From Pedobacter sp014947265 (lineage in GTDB: Bacteria; Bacteroidota; Bacteroidia; Sphingobacteriales; Sphingobacteriaceae), in the NCBI RefSeq assembly GCF_014947265.1, contig NZ_JADCNK010000012.1, positions 62,001 through 126,000 of the forward strand: a stretch of 64,000 bases of DNA. Direction: 5' to 3'. A model generated the notes under the pieces. It saw nothing but the letters and a program-made list of their open reading frames with translations, did no database searches and was not told the origin of the DNA. Numbering within the stretch: the first letter of the stretch is position 1; each line of letters starts with the position of its first letter. Made by a program: the position numbers and the translations under genes. Positions 59,917-64,000 of the stretch are shown here, in pieces.

Positions 59917-59988
59917 TGATCAATCTGTTGTAGCGTCTATTGGCATCTTTACGTTTTAGCAGTGGACCTTATCTAAAATCATATCTCT

Positions 59989-60603
59989 ATGAAAAATCTA
60001 CTCCTTCTATTCATCGTATTCGCATTTGTTTCTTGTAAAAAATCAGAAAGATATGGTCCGCTGAACTTAAAAAACGGACAGGAAGTTGAATTACTGGTAA
60101 GCCATCGCTATGGTGCAGATAACGATCAGCTGTTAAAATTGCCCGGTAATGTCGATGCTGGCGCTTCGCTTTCGGGTTTTGATCAGCGGGAGCCTGGTTA
60201 TACCTACCGTGTTAAAGCGAAGTTCAACCGCGATGAAGTGCCCCTCCAAGACGGGCCTGAATACTACTTTATTTTCGAAAAGATAATCAGCAAAGAGCAG
60301 TATAAAGGAAGTGAATCTTTTACCTTGCAGCTGATTACTTCTTATGTACCTGGAGGACCAGTAATAAGACTAAGCAAAACTGGAAATGACTATTATCTGA
60401 TTCCAGGTAAGTTACAGCTCACTTATGCAAACAGTACCATTCAGAATGAGCTGGAGGAAATCTGGTTGAATGCACAGGAAATCCGTACGAACTGGCAAAA
60501 TGGACAACGGCCAAAATGGAAGGCCATTAAAGCTACAGTGGTACACGATCCACAGCAATTTGGGAAAGCCTATTTGGTACAGCAGATACAATTTACTAAT
60601 TAA
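59989..60603 (+). CDS. Predicted lipoprotein of unknown function
   Basis: A 204-residue lipoprotein (signal MKNLLLLFIVFAFVSC then KKSERYG). The rest is beta-rich with no motif I recognise; GYTYRVKAKFNRDEVPLQDG and YYFIFEKIISKEQYKG suggest a small DUF4377-like barrel, but this is weak. It stands alone on the plus strand between minus-strand genes and is followed by repeat remnants. Confidence 0.75.
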   Translation: MKNLLLLFIVFAFVSCKKSERYGPLNLKNGQEVELLVSHRYGADNDQLLKLPGNVDAGASLSGFDQREPGYTYRVKAKFNRDEVPLQDGPEYYFIFEKIISKEQYKGSESFTLQLITSYVPGGPVIRLSKTGNDYYLIPGKLQLTYANSTIQNELEEIWLNAQEIRTNWQNGQRPKWKAIKATVVHDPQQFGKAYLVQQIQFTN

Positions 60604-60669
60604 CGGAGGCCTGAGGCAAAATGAATGATGTAAGATGGACGTAAAGCCGATACTATACGCTAGCCAGGC

Positions 60670-60785
60670 AACTCTGCGTGCTTTGCGTCTTCCCTTTGCA
60701 CTCTTTGCGGTAAAAAATAGATGATGGAAGTAAAAGCCCCTGTTTAAAGATCTCTCCATTTCATTGCACTTCAGTCGGGATGCCG
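60670..60785. repeat. Remnants of two dispersed repeats
   Basis: CTTTGCGTCTTCCCTTTGCA and CTCTTTGCGGTAAA at about 60680-60716 match the arms of 15828-15927. TCTCTCCATTTCATTGCACT followed by TCAGTCGGGATG at 60749-60785 is the left end of the MITE-like family in reverse orientation. Confidence 0.55.
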
Positions 60786-60792
60786 GCCTATA

Positions 60793-61947
60793 TTAGATCT
60801 TTTGGTCTGCATAGGCGACATCATAAAGATGATTTGGCTTTAAATAGATCACATTATTTTGAAAATCAAAAACCGTATTAAATCTTTTCAGAATATCGGT
60901 TCCAAGGTAATGAACGTTAATACCGGGCATGGGCTTATTTTGTTCCATCACTTGCGCAGGAACATTTTTAAGTTCAAAGTTACCAATCTTCAAACTTTGC
61001 AGCTTTACTGTGGTTACCGGCACTTCGTTACCTCTTGTTCCGTGCATCATCACCTTTTTGATCACTTCCATCTTTTCGGTTGGAAACTTCATTTCCCGCA
61101 GCAAATCGTTATCGAGCATAGCCGTACGCTGGTAACCCAAATCGAATAAAAACAGGGTTTTATTTTTGGTTCCGCTTTGCGAAATTTCACTTTCGATAAA
61201 TGGTTTATTTTTGATATAGGTGATCTTAAAACGGGTATATTGTTTATCCTGTAAAATCTCCTTTGGCATGGTAGAATGCACCATCATTTTGTTCTGATCG
61301 TAATCCAGTGCCACAATCATGCCATCGAATATATCCCATCCCAGCAGTCCGTCGGTTTCGTTGCCTGCCAATTCTATGTCATAAATCTTGCTTTTGTAGG
61401 TATGGTTTCCAATTTTTATACCGTATTCTGCGTCGTAAAGTTTGAGTTTCGATTTCACCTTTTTCGCCAGTGCAGCATTGGTAAGGTCTATGTCATTTGC
61501 ACCTGAATCAAAATTCAACAACAGCGAGTCAGTGCCATTTAAAACGACCGGCAAAAAATTGGTATTGAATTTATTAACGAAAAAAGGTATTGAGTCGTGA
61601 ATTTCGGACAATACTTTACTTAAGTTTTTTAGCGCAGGAGCAGTAATCTGAGTAAGGCACGAATCTTTGCCGTTTAACAAAACAATAAACTCCTTTTTCT
61701 GCCCCGGGCTGATGCTAAAAACGATTGAATCAATATCAGTTTTGAATTTTACGCGTTCAGATTTTGTGAACTTACCGGTTATAAAAACATCCGGTTTTAT
61801 TTTGGGATTGATATACCAGTTCGATACTGCGTTCTCCTGTTCATAAATTTTTGCCTGGCCAGCACTTGCCTTTACAACTGGCAATTTCTTTTGAGCGAAA
61901 GTATAAAAGGGCAATAAGGCGGTTAAAATGAGTAATATTTGTTTCAT
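60793..61947 (-). CDS. Exported retropepsin-like aspartyl protease family protein
   Basis: A 384-residue protein with a signal peptide (ILLILTALLPFYTFAQ), therefore periplasmic or surface-bound. Two pepsin-like lobes are visible: D147 in LLLNFDSGANDIDL, and a second motif FLFDLGYQRTAML where DLG stands in place of DSG/DTG. The hydrophobic-hydrophobic-Gly motif of the second lobe (YLGTDILKRF) is also present, as is DGLLGWDIFDGM in the first. Family members are putative proteases without known substrates. It stands alone. The second-lobe deviation may matter for activity. Confidence 0.82.
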   Translation of the reverse strand: MKQILLILTALLPFYTFAQKKLPVVKASAGQAKIYEQENAVSNWYINPKIKPDVFITGKFTKSERVKFKTDIDSIVFSISPGQKKEFIVLLNGKDSCLTQITAPALKNLSKVLSEIHDSIPFFVNKFNTNFLPVVLNGTDSLLLNFDSGANDIDLTNAALAKKVKSKLKLYDAEYGIKIGNHTYKSKIYDIELAGNETDGLLGWDIFDGMIVALDYDQNKMMVHSTMPKEILQDKQYTRFKITYIKNKPFIESEISQSGTKNKTLFLFDLGYQRTAMLDNDLLREMKFPTEKMEVIKKVMMHGTRGNEVPVTTVKLQSLKIGNFELKNVPAQVMEQNKPMPGINVHYLGTDILKRFNTVFDFQNNVIYLKPNHLYDVAYADQKI

Positions 61948-62202
61948 GAGCGGGTAATAGATAAAGGTTTAAGTTTTGCAAGAGATGATATTGATGGTTA
62001 CTACCAAAAACTAAAGATAAAAGAATTAAAAATGGTTCTAAGCCACTATAGATTTATTTTTTTTGTGCTTTCTCTTCCATAATCTTTCTCTAATTGGCAA
62101 GCCATCAATAAGTCGCGTTTTACCCCCTAACTTGTCGTTTTTGCACATTAATACCTATGTAGCTTTAATATACCTTTGAATATACTAAATCATAAAAACC
62201 AT

Positions 62203-62616
62203 ATGGCAACTCAAATTTTCGTAAACCTCGCTGTTAACGATCTTAACAAATCGGTGGAATTTTTCACCAAACTCGGATATACTTTTAATCCCAAATTTAC
62301 CGATGAGAAAGCAACCTGCATGATCATTAGCGATACCATTTATATCATGCTGCTGACCAGAACATTTTTCCAAACGTTTACCGAAAAAGAAATTATAGAT
62401 GCACACAAAACAATAGAAACTTCCATTGCCATATCGGCCGAGAGTAAAGATGCGGTTAACGAAATGGTAGATAAAGCGGTAGCAGCTGGCGCGACGATAC
62501 CTAATCCGGCTACCGATTATGGTTTTATGTATCAGCATAGTTTTGATGATCTTGATGGTCATCATTGGGAATATGTATGGATGGACCCGAATGGCATGCC
62601 TGAACAGCAGGGGTAA
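62203..62616 (+). CDS. VOC-family (glyoxalase/bleomycin-resistance-like) protein
   Basis: A 137-residue cytoplasmic protein with two beta-alpha-beta-beta-beta modules: QIFVNLAVNDLNKSVEFFTKLGY at the start and GHHWEYVWMDP at the end. The conserved glutamate in WEYVW and the histidine-containing segments could bind a metal. The function is not predictable from the fold. I start at the ATG at 62203 (ATQIFVNL) in place of one nine codons upstream. A terminator follows. Confidence 0.88.
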   Translation: MATQIFVNLAVNDLNKSVEFFTKLGYTFNPKFTDEKATCMIISDTIYIMLLTRTFFQTFTEKEIIDAHKTIETSIAISAESKDAVNEMVDKAVAAGATIPNPATDYGFMYQHSFDDLDGHHWEYVWMDPNGMPEQQG

Positions 62617-62635
62617 TTTAGATATGACTTTAAGT

Positions 62636-62670
62636 AAAGCAAGCATGGTAAAATCCTTTGCTTGCTTTTT
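62636..62670 (+). terminator. Intrinsic terminator after the VOC gene
   Basis: A 10-bp stem, AAAGCAAGCA with TGCTTGCTTT, closes a 13-nt loop and ends in a T run. Confidence 0.85.
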
Positions 62671-62788
62671 TAGTTTGGAACGGGCAGATAAAAGCCAACC
62701 AAGGTCAAACCATTGGTTTGTTAAGTCAATGTTATTGTGTTTAAGTTACTTTTTTGTTACCTTCGATTTCAACTAACTTCTGATTTTC

Positions 62789-63382
62789 TTGAGAAAAATA
62801 GCCATCACCGATGAAAAGGAACTGCTGCGAAAGTTGCGGGATGGGGACGAATCTGCATTTAAAGAAATATATAAATGTTATGCGAAGCGCCTGGTTTCAA
62901 AATTGATTCAGATTTTAAAATCTGAAGAAATAGCCAAAGATATTCTCCAGGACATCTTCATGAAGATCTGGGAAATTCGTAAAACAATAGATCCAGAACT
63001 TAGTTTTAGCGCTTTGCTGTATAAAATGGCAGCAAATCTTTCAAAAAATACTTTCCGAAGAAATATTTATGACCAGCTTATGCGGAGCGAAATCGATCCG
63101 GATGTAGGTTATAATCCTATGGACGATGCAGACGATGCATCGCAAACTAAAGCATTGCTGAACATGGCTTTGAGTAAACTGACAGAGCGACAGCGCAAGG
63201 TTTATGTCATGCATAAGTTAGAAGGACGGAGTTATCAGGAAATTAGTGATGAGTTAAAGATCAGCGCGTCTGCGATCAACCATCATATTCAGGAGTCTAA
63301 TAAAAGGTTGAGACTGGTGCTAAGATCTAAACATCTTGAACTTTTATTATGCTTACTTCCAATTTTTTTGAAAAATAATTGA
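62789..63382 (+). CDS. ECF-type RNA polymerase sigma factor
   Basis: A 197-residue sigma-70 family protein. Region 2 lies at about 12-80 (LRDGDESAFKEIYKCYAKRL, ILQDIFMKIWEIRKTID) and region 4 at about 125-180 (LTERQRKVYVMHKLEGRSYQEISDELKIS). The start is TTG; no in-frame ATG lies close. It belongs to the Bacteroidetes SigW-like group that controls SusCD loci through a FecR-type anti-sigma factor, and such a gene begins 68 bp downstream. Its own SusCD target probably lies just beyond the window. Confidence 0.93.
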   Translation: MRKIAITDEKELLRKLRDGDESAFKEIYKCYAKRLVSKLIQILKSEEIAKDILQDIFMKIWEIRKTIDPELSFSALLYKMAANLSKNTFRRNIYDQLMRSEIDPDVGYNPMDDADDASQTKALLNMALSKLTERQRKVYVMHKLEGRSYQEISDELKISASAINHHIQESNKRLRLVLRSKHLELLLCLLPIFLKNN

Positions 63383-63450
63383 TCTAGGGGTGCTATTTTT
63401 TATTTTTTGTGTGTATTCATTATATACCCGTGGATAAAACAACCTATTAG

Positions 63451-64000
63451 ATGAACAAAGAGATTAATGTTGAACTTTTATTTGAAAAATATACAAATAA
63501 TTCCATCGATGATGAGGAGTTGTTTCAATTACACTCATTTTTTCAGACTGGGAATAATGAGGAGCAATTAAATACATTACTTCAAGCTTATTTTGCATCT
63601 GAAGTTACTTCAGATATACCTGAAGAAAAATCTGCTGAAGTAGCAGATTTGGCCTGGATTGAAATTCAACAAAACATAGGCCTGAGGAAACCCACATTGA
63701 TGGGCAGAATTTCCTGGATCACTAAAGTGGCGGCAGCAGTTCTGATTTTTCTATCCTTATCTGTATATTTTATTTTAAAAAATGATTCGGCTGGTAAACT
63801 GGCGTCAAAGGATTACATCACTGATATACAACCCGGAACCAACCGTGCATCTTTAATTTCATCAAAAGGTACCGTATATCAGTTGAACGGCGAAAAACAA
63901 GAGATTATTACCGAAAATGGAATTGTCCACTATAAAGATGGAACACTGGTTGAAAATGAAGAGTCAGATCAAAATCTTACCTTAACTACCCCAAAAGGGG
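63451..64000 (+). CDS. FecR-type anti-sigma factor (partial, cut by window end)
   Basis: The first 183 codons of a membrane-anchored anti-sigma regulator. A cytoplasmic N-terminal part (about 1-85, MNKEINVELLFEKYTNNSID start) is followed by one membrane helix (VAAAVLIFLSLSVYFIL, about 92-108) and the start of the periplasmic FecR domain (DIQPGTNRASLISSKGTVYQ, ending in the LTTPKG motif at the window edge). It pairs with the sigma factor upstream. In this system a TonB-dependent transporter signals through FecR to free the sigma factor. Confidence 0.9.
   Translation, partial: MNKEINVELLFEKYTNNSIDDEELFQLHSFFQTGNNEEQLNTLLQAYFASEVTSDIPEEKSAEVADLAWIEIQQNIGLRKPTLMGRISWITKVAAAVLIFLSLSVYFILKNDSAGKLASKDYITDIQPGTNRASLISSKGTVYQLNGEKQEIITENGIVHYKDGTLVENEESDQNLTLTTPKG

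Noticed and set aside
62185..62646. Minus-strand open frame opposite the VOC gene
   Set aside because: It is antisense to a clear VOC fold protein and shows no family features.

Overview
The window looks like a chromosomal segment of a Bacteroidetes bacterium of the Sphingobacteriaceae, most likely Pedobacter or a close relative. The grounds are three SusC/SusD outer-membrane pairs, lipoproteins with a Cys-Lys-Lys signature after the signal peptide, BT_3987-type and fasciclin surface proteins, an ECF sigma/FecR pair, low GC, and many short palindromic repeats between genes. This is inference from gene content; no 16S gene is present.

Layout. 1-2973: housekeeping genes on the minus strand (tRNA-Gln, prs, rplY, pth). 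3201-9482: two tandem paralogous DUF2723 (GT-C-like) membrane proteins. 9547-10412: a RAYT transposase between two copies of its palindromic element. 10469-11431: accA. 11432-12343: a repeat island. 12344-13903: an S10 carboxypeptidase. 14122-30067: a complete maltodextrin utilisation locus on the minus strand. 30355-32067: a stand-alone receiver protein and DNA polymerase IV. 32759-53656: a large uncharacterised SusCD locus with a glutaminase-A-like protein at its end. 54181-59741: a SulP transporter, a CocE/NonD hydrolase and a LytS/LytTR two-component pair. 59989-64000: small lipoprotein, retropepsin-like protein, VOC protein, and an ECF sigma factor with a FecR anti-sigma gene cut by the window edge.

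Maltodextrin locus. A LacI-type regulator lies upstream of two perfect CGGGAACGTTCCCG palindromes. Then come SusC, SusD and a SusE/F-like protein (binding and import through the outer membrane), a SusA-like GH13 enzyme and a second GH13 enzyme (periplasm), an MFS maltose-type transporter (inner membrane), and maltose phosphorylase (GH65) with beta-phosphoglucomutase (cytoplasm, giving glucose 6-phosphate). The route is readable gene by gene. Repeats have settled in nearly every gap of this operon, and two proteins appear to have taken repeat sequence into their N termini.

The least explained system is the 18-kb, 11-gene operon at 35690-53656. It has two successive SusC-SusD-fasciclin-(DUF5007 or DUF5008) modules followed by a phosphatase-fold/LamG protein, a BT_3987-type/PA14 protein and a PKD/discoidin protein. 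I recognise no glycoside hydrolase, lyase or regulator in it. A conserved ACTWAAACGTTTTAGT palindrome sits between the predicted -33 and -7 boxes of its promoter, again about 200 bp upstream, and again upstream of the neighbouring glutaminase-A-like gene, so these genes are probably controlled together by a LacI-type regulator encoded elsewhere.

The window also carries several families of dispersed palindromic repeats, listed individually below.
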